Assembly: GCA_011050085.1 (NCBI GenBank)
Contig: DRGL01000079.1
Coordinates: forward strand, 62,001 to 126,000
DNA: 64,000 bases
Reading direction: 5' to 3'
Source of the DNA: Pricia antarctica
Lineage (GTDB): Bacteria > Bacteroidota > Bacteroidia > Flavobacteriales > Flavobacteriaceae
This document shows positions 36,760 through 47,472 of the stretch, piece after piece. The notes under the pieces were generated by a model. That model was not told the origin of the DNA. It saw only the letters and a program-made list of their open reading frames with translations, and did not search any database. The position numbers were made by a program, and so were the translations under genes. Numbering within the stretch: position 1 is the stretch's first letter; each line of letters begins with the position of its first letter.

Positions 36760-37962
36760 ATGAATCAACCCGCCAGTCCTTTTAGCAAACAACAGCTCCT
36801 ACCACAGGAAGAAACTTTAGAGATTCTTCGTCAAAAGAGCGAACTTTATATTGGCCTCCCCAAAGAAAACCATTATCAAGAACAGCGCATTTGTTTGACA
36901 CCCGACGCGGTTCAAGCGATTACGGCGAACGGTCATAGGGTGTTAATCGAATCCGGTGCCGGCGAGGGTGCACATTATTCCGATATTGATTATACGAATG
37001 CCGGTGCTGAGATAACCCGAGATACCAAAAAAGTTTTCTCTTGCCCACTATTACTTAAAGTGGAACCGCCTACCCTTTCGGAAATCGAAATGATGAATCC
37101 GAAGGCCACGATTATTTCGGCTTTACAGATAAAAACGCAGTCGAAAGCCTATTTTGAAAAATTGGCCAAAAAGCGGGTTACGGCCGTTGCTTTTGAATAC
37201 ATTCAAGATGAAGATGGTAAATATCCGGCCGTTCGTTCGTTAAGTGAAATTGCTGGGATTTCTTCAGTGCTCATAGCTTCCGAAATAATGGCTGCCACCA
37301 ATGATGGCAATGGTTTGATGTTCGGTAACATAAGCGGGGTTCCTCCCGTAGAAGTCGTTATAATCGGTGCGGGTACCGTTGGTGAGTTTGCGGCCCGGTC
37401 GGCGCTTGGCCTAGGAGCCAACGTAAAGATTTTTGATAATTCACTGACCATGCTACGCAAGTTGCAGGCCAGTCTTAGGCAAACCGTATATACTTCGACG
37501 CTTCAGCCCAAAAATCTTCTTAAATCCCTAAAACGCTGTGATGTTGCCATTGGTGCAATTCGCGGGAAAGACCGAGCACCCGTGGTGGTAAATAAGACTA
37601 TGGTCGAAAATATGAAAAAAGGAGCGGTTATAATTGATGTAAGCATCGATATGGGCGGATGTTTCGAAACCAGTGAGATTACCAGTCACAACAAACCGAC
37701 CATTGAAAAATACGGTGTCATTCACTATGGTGTACCCAATATTCCCTCTCGTTATCCTAAGACCGCAACAATATCGATCAGCAATATCTTTACAACCTAC
37801 CTATTGGAATTGGGAGAAAACGGCGGACTTGAAAATTCACTGCGTTTTGACAAGGGCCTTCGTAACGGGCTGTATATGTACCACGGTATTTTGACCAATA
37901 AATCCGTTGGGGAATGGTTTGATCTTCAATACAATGATATCAACTTTCTTATTTTTGAATAA
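36760..37962 (+). CDS. ald: Alanine dehydrogenase
   Basis: IGLPKENHYQEQRICLTPDAV...VIIGAGTVGEFAARSALGLGANVKIFDNS...VIIDVSIDMGGCFETSE. Confidence 0.92.
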   Translation: MNQPASPFSKQQLLPQEETLEILRQKSELYIGLPKENHYQEQRICLTPDAVQAITANGHRVLIESGAGEGAHYSDIDYTNAGAEITRDTKKVFSCPLLLKVEPPTLSEIEMMNPKATIISALQIKTQSKAYFEKLAKKRVTAVAFEYIQDEDGKYPAVRSLSEIAGISSVLIASEIMAATNDGNGLMFGNISGVPPVEVVIIGAGTVGEFAARSALGLGANVKIFDNSLTMLRKLQASLRQTVYTSTLQPKNLLKSLKRCDVAIGAIRGKDRAPVVVNKTMVENMKKGAVIIDVSIDMGGCFETSEITSHNKPTIEKYGVIHYGVPNIPSRYPKTATISISNIFTTYLLELGENGGLENSLRFDKGLRNGLYMYHGILTNKSVGEWFDLQYNDINFLIFE

Positions 37963-38153
37963 ACCAGAGGTTCAATTGTAACCAACAGATTTCACAGCCT
38001 TGAGCAATCTTCACAAAACGCTTCAAAAGAAATGCTGAAGTCGTAACGAAATTGTTTTGGAACTTCTATTTTTGCACCCGTCGATAATGGTATTTGAATG
38101 CTTCAGAATTTCACTATTCCATTACAATATCAACTGATTATCTTTTTAAGAAA

Positions 38154-38537
38154 ATGGACTTCCTCAAGCGTTTAGGTTTTTATCTTATCGGACTGTCCAT
38201 TGGCATCGTATTCCTAACTTTTTTCCTAAAAAAAAAATCAGAGCAGACCGGGACTGAATTTTGTTATTTTCCAAATTGCCGTACATTGAAAGACATTCGT
38301 TCAAAGCCGGTCACCTATTCAGAAGCTATAAGTAAACTATTAGCCGAAAATCAACTCGACACCCTTGATATCAAGCAAATTCTATCTGATGGTGATGTAG
38401 ATTTCGGACGAAGTGACACAAAGTCCGTAGCCTGTAAAACGTATTTTGTAGTAGGTACGATTAAGGAGAAGGAGAGAACGCTAAAGGTAAAAAATTGCCA
38501 AGAAAGAGTCATCTTGGAGGGAATCGTTGAAAACTAG
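38154..38537 (+). CDS. DUF4258 domain protein
   Basis: TM anchor, FCYFPNCRTLKDIRSKPVTYSE. Confidence 0.65.
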   Translation: MDFLKRLGFYLIGLSIGIVFLTFFLKKKSEQTGTEFCYFPNCRTLKDIRSKPVTYSEAISKLLAENQLDTLDIKQILSDGDVDFGRSDTKSVACKTYFVVGTIKEKERTLKVKNCQERVILEGIVEN

Positions 38538-38619
38538 CCTCGTTGATTTGCTACAAGATACTATTCTTTAAAATATAGCTGCCATTTTAATTTTCAGTTA
38601 TACATAGTTTTAGTATCCT

Positions 38620-39786
38620 TTAAATATTCCTCCGCTTTCGCTCTTTTTTTAACAGCGCAACCTCACGCGTAGTCTGACCCGCTACGGAAGTATTTTCATC
38701 AGCCCTTCGGATCAAATAGGGCATTACATCGCGAACCGGACCGAATGGTAGATATTTGGCAACGTTATATCCCTTATCCGCCAAATTGAACGAGATATGG
38801 TCGCTCATTCCGTACAATTGGCCGAACCAAATTCGCGGGTCGTTGTTTGGAATATTATTTTCTGCCATCAATTCCATCAATCGGTAGCTACTTTCTTCGT
38901 TATGCGTTCCCGCAAAGAGCGCTATCATATCGTGATTTTTGACCATATACTCTATTGCAATGTCAAAGTTGGCATCGGTTTCCTCCTTGCTGGCGCAGAT
39001 TGGGGAGGGATATCCCTTTTTTTCAGCACGTTCGTTTTCCTTCTCCATATAGGCGCCACGTACAGCCTTAATTCCTATTTTAAAACCCTCTTTTTTCGCT
39101 CTGGCATGCAATCCTTTTAAATAATCCATACGGTCCCAGCGATACATCTGAAGGGTGTTAAAAACGATGGCTTTCTCTGTATTATATTTGCGCATCATAT
39201 CTTCGACCAAGGCGTCGGCGGCATCCTGCATCCAACTTTCCTCAGAATCGATTAATAATGAAACATTAAGCTCATAGGCACGTCGACAAGTTTTGTCGAA
39301 ACGGTTCACTACCCTTTCCCATTCCGCTTCTTCCTCTTTGGTCAAGGGCTTTCGCTCACTCATTTTTTTGAAAAGTGCAAACCTTCCATATCCAGTAGGT
39401 TTGAAAACGGCAAAGGGAATAGCATCTTTTTCCTTGACGAAATTTAGCACATTAAGTACCATTTCGAGGGCTAAATCAAGCGGGTCTTCGGTTTCCTTAC
39501 CTTCTACGGAGTAATCAAGCACCGAACAAACGTTCTTACTATACATTTTATCGACGGTAGGTTGACAGTCCTTTTCATTCACGCCTCCGCAAAAATGATC
39601 AAAAACGGTGGCCCTTACCAGCCTATCGACGGGGAGGTGTGCCTTAAAGGCGAAATTTGTGATAGCGGAGCCAATTTTGACCAAAGGTTCGTTGGCAATC
39701 ATTCGAAAGAGAAAATAGGCACGTTCAAGTTCGGAATCCGTTTTTAGTGCAAATGCGGTTTCCGTATCTTCAAAAATCTTTTCCAT
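38620..39786 (-). CDS. Proline dehydrogenase family protein
   Basis: AVFKPTGYGRFALFKKMS, KIGIKAVRGAYMEKENERA, FGQLYGMSDHISFNLA...KYLPFGPVRDVMPYLIRRA. Confidence 0.92.
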   Translation of the reverse strand: MEKIFEDTETAFALKTDSELERAYFLFRMIANEPLVKIGSAITNFAFKAHLPVDRLVRATVFDHFCGGVNEKDCQPTVDKMYSKNVCSVLDYSVEGKETEDPLDLALEMVLNVLNFVKEKDAIPFAVFKPTGYGRFALFKKMSERKPLTKEEEAEWERVVNRFDKTCRRAYELNVSLLIDSEESWMQDAADALVEDMMRKYNTEKAIVFNTLQMYRWDRMDYLKGLHARAKKEGFKIGIKAVRGAYMEKENERAEKKGYPSPICASKEETDANFDIAIEYMVKNHDMIALFAGTHNEESSYRLMELMAENNIPNNDPRIWFGQLYGMSDHISFNLADKGYNVAKYLPFGPVRDVMPYLIRRADENTSVAGQTTREVALLKKERKRRNI

Positions 39787-40007
39787 TATAGCAGTTTTAT
39801 TTCTAAAAACAGTGTCCAAATACATTCCTCCAATACCGCAAAAACGCTATCGGAAATATGGTCTAAGTACCTCAAATTTATAATTCAAAGATAAAACACA
39901 ATATATATTACGATACAACTATATTACTATTATTTTTGGCTTTGAAAAGTTGATTTGCCTATTTAAACACCAATGGCAGATACGAAATTCACCTAAAAAC
40001 CTTACTT

Positions 40008-41072
40008 ATGGAATCCGTTATTACCGACACCTACGCCGTTCACTTTAATCAAAGGGCCTATGATGCCATTAATGATCACTTGGCCCATACCGCCTATTCC
40101 AAGGTGTTTGTTTTGGTGGATGAAAATACAAAGAGGGATTGCCTGGAGGACTTTACCAAAGCGACGCTGAATAACACAGATTTCGAAGTATTGGAAGTTG
40201 AATCGGGCGAGAAAAACAAAACCATCGCAACTTGTATTCAATTATGGGAAGCATTATCCGAAAAGGATGCGGACCGAAAAAGCCTGCTAATCAACCTGGG
40301 TGGCGGAGTGGTTACCGATATGGGGGGCTTCGTAGCATCGACGTTTAAAAGGGGTATCGCTTTTATTAACGTGCCCACAAGCCTTTTGGCTATGGTGGAT
40401 GCGTCTATCGGAGGTAAAACGGGAGTGGACCTAGGCGCCCTAAAGAATCAAATAGGTGTGATTAACCAACCCATAATGGTTCTGATCGTATCCGATTTTT
40501 TGAAAAGCCTTGGCGAACGACAACTACAAAGTGGATATGCAGAAATGCTAAAACATGGGCTTATCACTGACGCTGGGTATTGGAATGTTTTAAAATCGCA
40601 TTTCGATACAAAGAACATCGACCACCTTATTTACACTTCTGTCACCATCAAAAATAAAGTGGTACTTCAAGACCCTACCGAGCAGCATTTGAGAAAAATA
40701 TTGAATTTTGGCCATACCCTGGGCCATGCGGTCGAATCGTATTTCTTAGAACACATTGCCTATGAAACCCTATTACATGGTGAGGCCATTGCTATTGGTA
40801 TGATTTTGGAAGGATACCTTTCCAAATCATTAACAGGTCTTTCAGATGCCGAGTTAACGGACATTAAGGACACTTTTTTGAAACGTTATCCCAAAATTGA
40901 TTTTAAGGAAAATGATATCGATGCTATTTTAGCGCTGCTAAAGTTCGACAAGAAAAATACGCATGGTAATATTAATTTTGTTTTACTCAAAGACATCGGC
41001 ACGCCAGTAATCGATGTAAAGATTCCGCATGAACTTTTTGCCGATGCATTTGCATACTACGCGCAAGTTTAA
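40008..41072 (+). CDS. aroB: 3-dehydroquinate synthase
   Basis: LLINLGGGVVTDMGGFVASTFKRGIAFINVPTSLLAMVDASIGGKTGVDLGALKNQIG; NFGHTLGHAVE. Confidence 0.96.
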   Translation: MESVITDTYAVHFNQRAYDAINDHLAHTAYSKVFVLVDENTKRDCLEDFTKATLNNTDFEVLEVESGEKNKTIATCIQLWEALSEKDADRKSLLINLGGGVVTDMGGFVASTFKRGIAFINVPTSLLAMVDASIGGKTGVDLGALKNQIGVINQPIMVLIVSDFLKSLGERQLQSGYAEMLKHGLITDAGYWNVLKSHFDTKNIDHLIYTSVTIKNKVVLQDPTEQHLRKILNFGHTLGHAVESYFLEHIAYETLLHGEAIAIGMILEGYLSKSLTGLSDAELTDIKDTFLKRYPKIDFKENDIDAILALLKFDKKNTHGNINFVLLKDIGTPVIDVKIPHELFADAFAYYAQV

Positions 41073-41204
41073 GTTCATATACTAAAACTTCGGTTTGACA
41101 ACTCTTTGTCCAATTCTCGAACAAAATAGCATAGTTTAGATTCTGTAAACGAGTAACTCCAAAAAGTTCTCCTAATCATTAACAGATAGAAAAAACTACC
41201 CACC

Positions 41205-41534
41205 ATGCTACGTAAAATTGTTGATTACAAAAAGCTCGATCATGAACTCGCTGCGCTATTGATAGAGTCTTATCCCGATGGATATGGTGATGATGATATC
41301 ATCGTATTTAAAAACCTCCAAGGAGAAACCGTTGAGGCCGTTGAAATAAGGACCAAAGACACTCAATACCTTGTAAAAATCAGCAAAAGTCTTGCCGAAT
41401 TTATTTCAAACTTCGAGGATACCATTGAAAAAGAACTTGAGGGAAGACCCGATGAAGATTTGGAGGATGAAGATGTCACTGAATTCGAACTGGAGACGGA
41501 TTTGGAATTCGATAGCGATGATGATTTGGACTAG
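41205..41534 (+). CDS. Acidic hypothetical protein, 109 aa
   Basis: ORF with D/E-rich C-terminus. Confidence 0.65.
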   Translation: MLRKIVDYKKLDHELAALLIESYPDGYGDDDIIVFKNLQGETVEAVEIRTKDTQYLVKISKSLAEFISNFEDTIEKELEGRPDEDLEDEDVTEFELETDLEFDSDDDLD

Positions 41535-41542
41535 GCGAAATC

Positions 41543-42442
41543 CTACTTCTTGGTTTTGGATTGTCCTTTTTCACTTGGCCCAACTTTTTCATCGGTATAC
41601 ACTGCATATTGGTGCGTAAATTCTGCCCCGAAAAATAAAATCAAACAAGTATAATATACCCAGAGCATAATTAGAACCACCGATGAGGCACCGCCATATA
41701 TTGATGCAGGATTACTTTGCGTCAGATAGTAGTTCAAACCAAATTCCCCAACCAAAAATAGTATTGTTGTCAAAGAGGCGCCAAGCAAAGTGGTTTTCCA
41801 ACGGATATTAATGTCCGGCAGTAACTTGAACAAAGCACCGAAAAGTCCTGTTATCACTACAAATGGAAGTAAATAGCTGAAAACGCTAGCGGCCACATCA
41901 GCTATGGTAGGGGCGAAATTGTCAATATAATCACTTACAATCCGTAATATATAGGTCAGTAATAAGGACACTAGAAAAAGAAAGCCTAAGACCAGTACCA
42001 TTCCGAAAGAAATGAGCCTGTCGAGAATAGTCTGAAGCCATACCTTTTTCTTTGATTCTACCTGCCAGATATCGTTCATGGCCATTTTCAAGCGCACAAA
42101 GACGCCTGTTGCACCAAACAACAACATCGATACGCTAATAATGACAGTAATGGTTGACCCCTCGTTTACCGATGCATTGACAATCATGGACTCGATTGCT
42201 TCCGAAGCCTCACCCCCAATATATTCACCTAATTTGTTTGCGATCTTACCTCTTACAGCATCAACACCGAAAATAGATCCCGCAATCCAGGCAACAATCA
42301 TCAATAAGGAAGGCAATGAGAATAAGGTATAGTACGATATGATTGCACTTTTACCAAAAGGGTCTTCATCCGCCCATGCCATGGCGGTGTCCTTAACCAA
42401 AATCCAGAAGGTTCCTAATTTTTTAACTGCATTTGAAGTCAT
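41543..42442 (-). CDS. YihY/BrkB-family inner membrane protein
   Basis: AWADEDPFGKSAIISYYTLFSLPSLLMIV...LMLWVYYTCLILFFGAEFTHQYA. Confidence 0.9.
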   Translation of the reverse strand: MTSNAVKKLGTFWILVKDTAMAWADEDPFGKSAIISYYTLFSLPSLLMIVAWIAGSIFGVDAVRGKIANKLGEYIGGEASEAIESMIVNASVNEGSTITVIISVSMLLFGATGVFVRLKMAMNDIWQVESKKKVWLQTILDRLISFGMVLVLGFLFLVSLLLTYILRIVSDYIDNFAPTIADVAASVFSYLLPFVVITGLFGALFKLLPDINIRWKTTLLGASLTTILFLVGEFGLNYYLTQSNPASIYGGASSVVLIMLWVYYTCLILFFGAEFTHQYAVYTDEKVGPSEKGQSKTKK

Positions 42443-42954
42443 AGGTAGCGTTCGCGAATGATGTCTCGGTGGTGTTTTTGATGACCACTTATAACAAATC
42501 CTAAAGCTGCAACGCTCCATTGCAGATGACTGGCCGTTCCGGAATTTTCAAGATCGTCACGGTCAAAAGTAGCAAAAAGGGCTAGGGTTGATTTACGTAC
42601 CGATTTGTATTCTTCTATGATACTTTCCTTTGAGCGTCGATCGGCTTTTGACCTTTCAGCATAAAAATCTTGATCAAACCCTGGCAAACTATTTTGGTCT
42701 CCGCGAGAAAAACGTAATGCGCGGTATTGAAATATTCGCTCCGAATCGATAACATGTACCAGAACCTGAGCTATCGTCCACTTATCCGGACCATAGGCAA
42801 ATAGTAATTTTTCATCGGGAATGCTCTCGATGAATTCGGGAAAATGATGTAATTGGCGTTGTAGGATATCCAAAAGTTCAACATCGCCCAGTGTATCGAT
42901 GTAGACCTTGTAGAAAGGCGTCTCTTCTGAAAATGACAATTCAGTTGTTCTCAT
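42439..42954 (-). CDS. DinB family protein
   Basis: YGPDKWTIAQVLVHVIDSERIFQYRALRFSRGD...GHQKHHRDIIRERY. Confidence 0.88.
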   Translation of the reverse strand: MRTTELSFSEETPFYKVYIDTLGDVELLDILQRQLHHFPEFIESIPDEKLLFAYGPDKWTIAQVLVHVIDSERIFQYRALRFSRGDQNSLPGFDQDFYAERSKADRRSKESIIEEYKSVRKSTLALFATFDRDDLENSGTASHLQWSVAALGFVISGHQKHHRDIIRERYL

Positions 42955-42969
42955 AGTGCGAAGCTACAA

Positions 42970-42999
42970 AAAATCCCGAACGCTATCGGTTCGGGATTA
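42970..42999 (-). terminator. Rho-independent terminator for the Lrp/AsnC gene
   Basis: Minus strand AATCCCGAAC-cgatagc-GTTCGGGATTTTTT. Confidence 0.85.
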
Positions 43000-43038
43000 T
43001 AGGAATATATTATTAAAGTAGCTTAGATACTAAGTTGA

Positions 43039-43521
43039 CTATAGTTCATTAAAAATCATGTGCATCAAACGCCTTTTGTCGTTAAAACTTTCTTCCAAGG
43101 ATATCATGGTTTCGGTTCGGCTAATGCCATCTATATCGTCGATCATGAATATAATATTCTTGGCATGGTTCGTATCCTTTGCGCGGATTTTACAGAAAAT
43201 ATTGAATTTGCCTGTGGTTATGTGGGCAATGGTAACATTAGGAATCTGTTCAAGACGCTCCAAAACAAATTTAGTTTGGTGTGTTTTTTCAAGAAAAATA
43301 CCTACATATGCAATAAAGGCATACCCCAATTTCACGTAATCCAAAGTAAGGGATGAGCCTCTAATGATACCCGCTTCCTCCATTTTTTTGACCCTAACAT
43401 GCACAGTACCTGCCGAAATCAATAATTTTTTCGCAATATCGGTAAAGGGAGTTCTGGTGTTATCAATCAACATATCTAAAATCTGATGATCGATTTCGTC
43501 TAATTTAACTTTTCCTGCCAT
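43039..43521 (-). CDS. Lrp/AsnC family transcriptional regulator
   Basis: LDEIDHQILDMLIDNTRTPFTDIAKKLLISAGTVHVRVKKMEEAGII. Confidence 0.93.
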   Translation of the reverse strand: MAGKVKLDEIDHQILDMLIDNTRTPFTDIAKKLLISAGTVHVRVKKMEEAGIIRGSSLTLDYVKLGYAFIAYVGIFLEKTHQTKFVLERLEQIPNVTIAHITTGKFNIFCKIRAKDTNHAKNIIFMIDDIDGISRTETMISLEESFNDKRRLMHMIFNEL

Positions 43522-43626
43522 GATAATTTTATTTTGGGCAAAAATAGAAAATTAAGAAATAATATGCATGAAATAGTATCTGTTTTTAACAAAAATGTAA
43601 TGAATAAGGTATTTTATCGGGAAAAT

Positions 43627-44736
43627 CTAAAACGCATCGAGAAATGATGCTACCTTTATATCGTTTTTAACGTACATTAAGTCGCTATTGATCAGCATAT
43701 TAAAGGTTTTATGACCATAATGTGAATTCAAATTCCCTCTGCTTTCCACTTGTGGTTCGAAAATGATAGTTTCGTCAATCAACTTTTCAACGTAGAGAAT
43801 ACCGATGCTTTCCCCAATTTGTAGTGATGGTAGAATAACATGGGCATTGTAAATTATCACATCGAAAAACTGTTTTTCGTTTTCCGGAATAGCGAAATAC
43901 TCCGATACTTTGAAATCACCTATCTTATCTTTGCTAATAGTATTCAAAGCGCTGATTAAGGCGTGGAATATGTACTCCCTAGTACGTTCCCGATTATAGT
44001 CCTCAGGGAAATGCCCCGCTTCGAACAAAATTGTCGGTGTGCCGGTCATCTGAAAGGTATCACCTACACAATCTGAGTTAAACGCGTCATCGTAGCGCCC
44101 AACTTGACCGGGAATCCGTTTTTGCAAATCACCGTTCATTGCGGCAATAAGTCGCATACTTTCTGCGCGTGATGCTGAAATACTTCTTTCTTCATCGTGG
44201 GCAGGGGCCAAAAAAGATACCGTTGCGGGATTTGGGGTATTGCCTACGTTGAAAATAGTGCGTTGGTCGTGTAGATTGAAGCAATAATCAGGTAGAAAAG
44301 CATCGAAAACGTTTCGCAAGACTACACTCTCCGGCTGTGAACGTTGCTGTGCATCGCGATTCAAGTCCACTTGATTGGCATTAATCCGAGTATATGCTGC
44401 CGCTCCATCGGGATTCAGCATAGGTAATATAAGGATGGTGCACGAATCAAGAACCGATTGAGCGGAAGGCGAATTTATTTCCAAAAAATTAACGATATCA
44501 AGAACAGCTTTGGTCGTCGTTGACTCATTGCCGTGCATTTGCGACCACATTAAAATTTTCTTTGGTCCTTTCCCGTATTTGATACTTACTATCGACGTTT
44601 TCAAAACGGATTCGCCTTCCACCTCCAGATTTCCGAGTTTGACATTTTTATCCAAGAAATCCTTTAGGTGAGGATAGGCAAGGTAACGCCCTTTGATAGC
44701 TGAAACTTTAATTGACTTATAATTCTTGGACGTCAT
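43627..44736 (-). CDS. M14 family zinc carboxypeptidase-like protein
   Basis: MWSQMHGNESTTTKA (HxxE), NPDGAAAYTRINANQVDLNRDAQ, CFNLHDQRT. Confidence 0.88.
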   Translation of the reverse strand: MTSKNYKSIKVSAIKGRYLAYPHLKDFLDKNVKLGNLEVEGESVLKTSIVSIKYGKGPKKILMWSQMHGNESTTTKAVLDIVNFLEINSPSAQSVLDSCTILILPMLNPDGAAAYTRINANQVDLNRDAQQRSQPESVVLRNVFDAFLPDYCFNLHDQRTIFNVGNTPNPATVSFLAPAHDEERSISASRAESMRLIAAMNGDLQKRIPGQVGRYDDAFNSDCVGDTFQMTGTPTILFEAGHFPEDYNRERTREYIFHALISALNTISKDKIGDFKVSEYFAIPENEKQFFDVIIYNAHVILPSLQIGESIGILYVEKLIDETIIFEPQVESRGNLNSHYGHKTFNMLINSDLMYVKNDIKVASFLDAF

Positions 44737-45036
44737 GTTTGTAGAATGCAATTTAATGATAATGACAAAGGTAACTTCTTATAAAATTACATCTGTAAAC
44801 ACTAGTATGTTACATTTGTAATTTACAAAAGGAAAGGATTGCCGCTTTAATATACAATTGTAATTCCGACGCATACAGTTTAGCGACGAGCATTCATTTC
44901 AAACTTTAAGTATCTATAATTCAGTATAATAATCACTATTATATAATTTGATACTATAATAAAATAAGTGCTTTCAATGCCTTAACATATTTAATATTAC
45001 AATATTTAGTTTATATTTAGGTCAATCAAAGTTACA

Positions 45037-45426
45037 ATGGTAAACAGCACTGATTTTATTACACGTCTTGAACAGCTTCTAAACTATTATAGTATAAACG
45101 CCTCTGCCTTTGCCGATAAAATCGAGGTACAACGGTCCAGCATTTCACATTTACTATCGGGAAGAAATAAGCCAAGTTTAGAATTTGTACTTAAAGTAGT
45201 CAAGAATTTCCCCGAGGTGAATCTATATTGGTTACTCAACGGAAAAGGATCATTTCCATCAGTACAAACTACTCAGGAAACTATTCAGGAAGTAGCCCCA
45301 ATTCCGGCCGATTTACCTTCCCAAAGCAATAGAATTGGTTCTGAAAAACATGTAAGCAAGAAAAGATCGATAGAGCGTATCGTAATCTTTTATTCCGATG
45401 GAAGTTTTGAAGCGTATACTGGCTAG
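45037..45426 (+). CDS. Helix-turn-helix (XRE-type) regulator
   Basis: ASAFADKIEVQRSSISHLLSGRNKPSLEFVLKVVKNFPEVNLYWLLNGKG. Confidence 0.88.
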   Translation: MVNSTDFITRLEQLLNYYSINASAFADKIEVQRSSISHLLSGRNKPSLEFVLKVVKNFPEVNLYWLLNGKGSFPSVQTTQETIQEVAPIPADLPSQSNRIGSEKHVSKKRSIERIVIFYSDGSFEAYTG

Positions 45427-45455
45427 TGGGGCCTATTTTATCTAATTTTGATGAG

Positions 45456-45833
45456 ATGAAATATAGAATTATAATTTGCTGCCTGATACCAATACTCCTT
45501 GCTTCTTGTTATCAACCTGAAAGAGACTGTCAAGCCTTTAAAGAAGGAAAATTTACGTTTACGACCACCGTTAATGGAGAGGAAAAGACCACCACATTTG
45601 TTCGCAGTGAAAATCGCGAAATAGACGTGTTCGAAGGAAAAGCGGATACTTCATCCGTGCGATGGGTCAATGACTGCGAGTATATCTTGAAAAAGATAAA
45701 CCCTAAGAACAATGCTGAAGAGAAATCCGTACACATTAAAATATTGTCTACTACGGCAGAATCATATCTATTCGAATATGGTCTAGTGGGCGAAACGAAG
45801 AAGTCAAGGGGAACAGCCTTTATAAACAAATAG
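45456..45833 (+). CDS. Lipoprotein, hypothetical
   Basis: LIPILLASCYQPERDC lipobox. Confidence 0.7.
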   Translation: MKYRIIICCLIPILLASCYQPERDCQAFKEGKFTFTTTVNGEEKTTTFVRSENREIDVFEGKADTSSVRWVNDCEYILKKINPKNNAEEKSVHIKILSTTAESYLFEYGLVGETKKSRGTAFINK

Positions 45834-45856
45834 GGACGCATAAATGCGTCCCTATT
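45829..45856. terminator. Bidirectional terminator-like hairpin
   Basis: AATAGGGACGCAT-aa-ATGCGTCCCTATT between convergent genes. Confidence 0.75.
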
Positions 45857-45880
45857 ATCCATATTAAGCCGTTTTAAGAA

Positions 45881-46837
45881 TCAATTAGGTCTACTGTACG
45901 CCATTTCAGGGTTCTTGGATTTTTGTTCACGAAAAAGCCGCTGTTGCTGCTTGACCGTTAAAGTACTACCATCGGGGCTCCATCCGGGAGGACCAAAAAT
46001 GTACATTAGTTTATGCGAGAATTTGTCGGCCTTTTTCACATCGGCCCAAATATCCTTGAACTCATGGGTTAATATCACAATAGGATTATGGGAGTCCGGT
46101 GCATGTATGACCCCAAATTTTACTACAACATCGTCATCCAACTCTTTCCACGTGCCGAAAATTTTATCAAAAATATTCAAGAATCCGCCGTGGTTTTTAT
46201 CCAAATATTCCACATTCTGAGAATGGTGAACTTGATGCATGGTGTGGGTATTGAAAATCTTCTCGATCCATCCCATTTTTGGCACATAGAGCGAATGCAA
46301 CTGAAATTGCCAGAACGATTCGATAGCCAAACAAAAAATCACGACTTCAACCGGAAAACCGATGGCCGGCATCCACATATAAAAGAAAGGCTTATATAAA
46401 AGGGTGAACCATCCATTTCTGATGGCCGTTCCCAAATTAAAGTTATCCGAGGAATGATGCACAATATGCGCGGCCCAGAGCAATCGAATCTCGTGATTCG
46501 CGCGATGAAACCAATAATACGTAAAATCATCGGCCAACTGGCAGGCCAAAAACACATACCAGGCGTATCCAAAGGATTCATAGCCCATAATGTTCGTACG
46601 GACACCATTAATTTCAGGATTAAAAAGTTCGTAGGTAAAATTAAAGACTACAATGAGAACCGTTACTTTAAGCAGTGGACCCAGTATGGCAGAACCGATA
46701 CCCATCGCACCACTGGCCAAAAAATCTTTCCATACATACAAATCTTTGTCACCGTGGGTATGGCTGTACGTAATCTCAACTAAAATTAGTGCAATAAAGC
46801 AGGGTACTCCGTATACAAGGGGGTTAGTCAAATCCAT
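45881..46837 (-). CDS. Sterol desaturase/fatty acid hydroxylase family protein
   Basis: YYWFHRANHEIRLLWAAHIVHHSSDNFN, HTMHQVHHSQN. Confidence 0.9.
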   Translation of the reverse strand: MDLTNPLVYGVPCFIALILVEITYSHTHGDKDLYVWKDFLASGAMGIGSAILGPLLKVTVLIVVFNFTYELFNPEINGVRTNIMGYESFGYAWYVFLACQLADDFTYYWFHRANHEIRLLWAAHIVHHSSDNFNLGTAIRNGWFTLLYKPFFYMWMPAIGFPVEVVIFCLAIESFWQFQLHSLYVPKMGWIEKIFNTHTMHQVHHSQNVEYLDKNHGGFLNIFDKIFGTWKELDDDVVVKFGVIHAPDSHNPIVILTHEFKDIWADVKKADKFSHKLMYIFGPPGWSPDGSTLTVKQQQRLFREQKSKNPEMAYSRPN

Positions 46838-46910
46838 TCAATCATTTTTTTTCAAAGATACTATATTCATCGCCATTCGGATAAACTATCGGTTGCTTGA
46901 CCACAAGTTA

Positions 46911-47348
46911 TTATTGGCTATTTTTTCGGAGGATGGCATTCTGTTCTTCCATTAACTTCTCAAGGTTAGATAAAAGCTCTATATTCTTAGGAGTTTCAAC
47001 CGTTTTATCCTTTGGATCCTCTGCCTTGTCCTTAAATTGGTTGATAAACCTGATAACAATGAAAATTGTAAGGGCTATGATAAGAAAATCGATTAGCACC
47101 TCCAACATTTCGCCATAGCCAATAGAAACCTCTTCGACACCTTCGGACGCATTGCGAAGAATATATTTTTTATTGGCCAATTCCACCCCGTCCGTCATAA
47201 GTGATAAGGGCGGCATGACTACTCTTTTAACCAAGATATTCACAACATCATTAAATGCGGTACCAATAATAATACCGATGGCCATATCTATCATATTGCC
47301 TTTTATGGCAAAGTTCTTGAATTCCTGTAAAAAACTTTTTGAAGCCAT
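46911..47348 (-). CDS. mscL: Large-conductance mechanosensitive channel
   Basis: LQEFKNFAIKGNMIDMAIGIIIGTAFNDVVNILVKRVVMPPLS. Confidence 0.95.
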   Translation of the reverse strand: MASKSFLQEFKNFAIKGNMIDMAIGIIIGTAFNDVVNILVKRVVMPPLSLMTDGVELANKKYILRNASEGVEEVSIGYGEMLEVLIDFLIIALTIFIVIRFINQFKDKAEDPKDKTVETPKNIELLSNLEKLMEEQNAILRKNSQ

Positions 47349-47472
47349 TATCCTGTACTAGTTTACGATATAGTTGGGAACGATTTTATTCCTAAAAAAT
47401 TATTATCGGCATTTAAATTGTTCACTGCCTTAAAACAAGCAATACTGCCAGATTCACTTTAAAAGTTAGAAT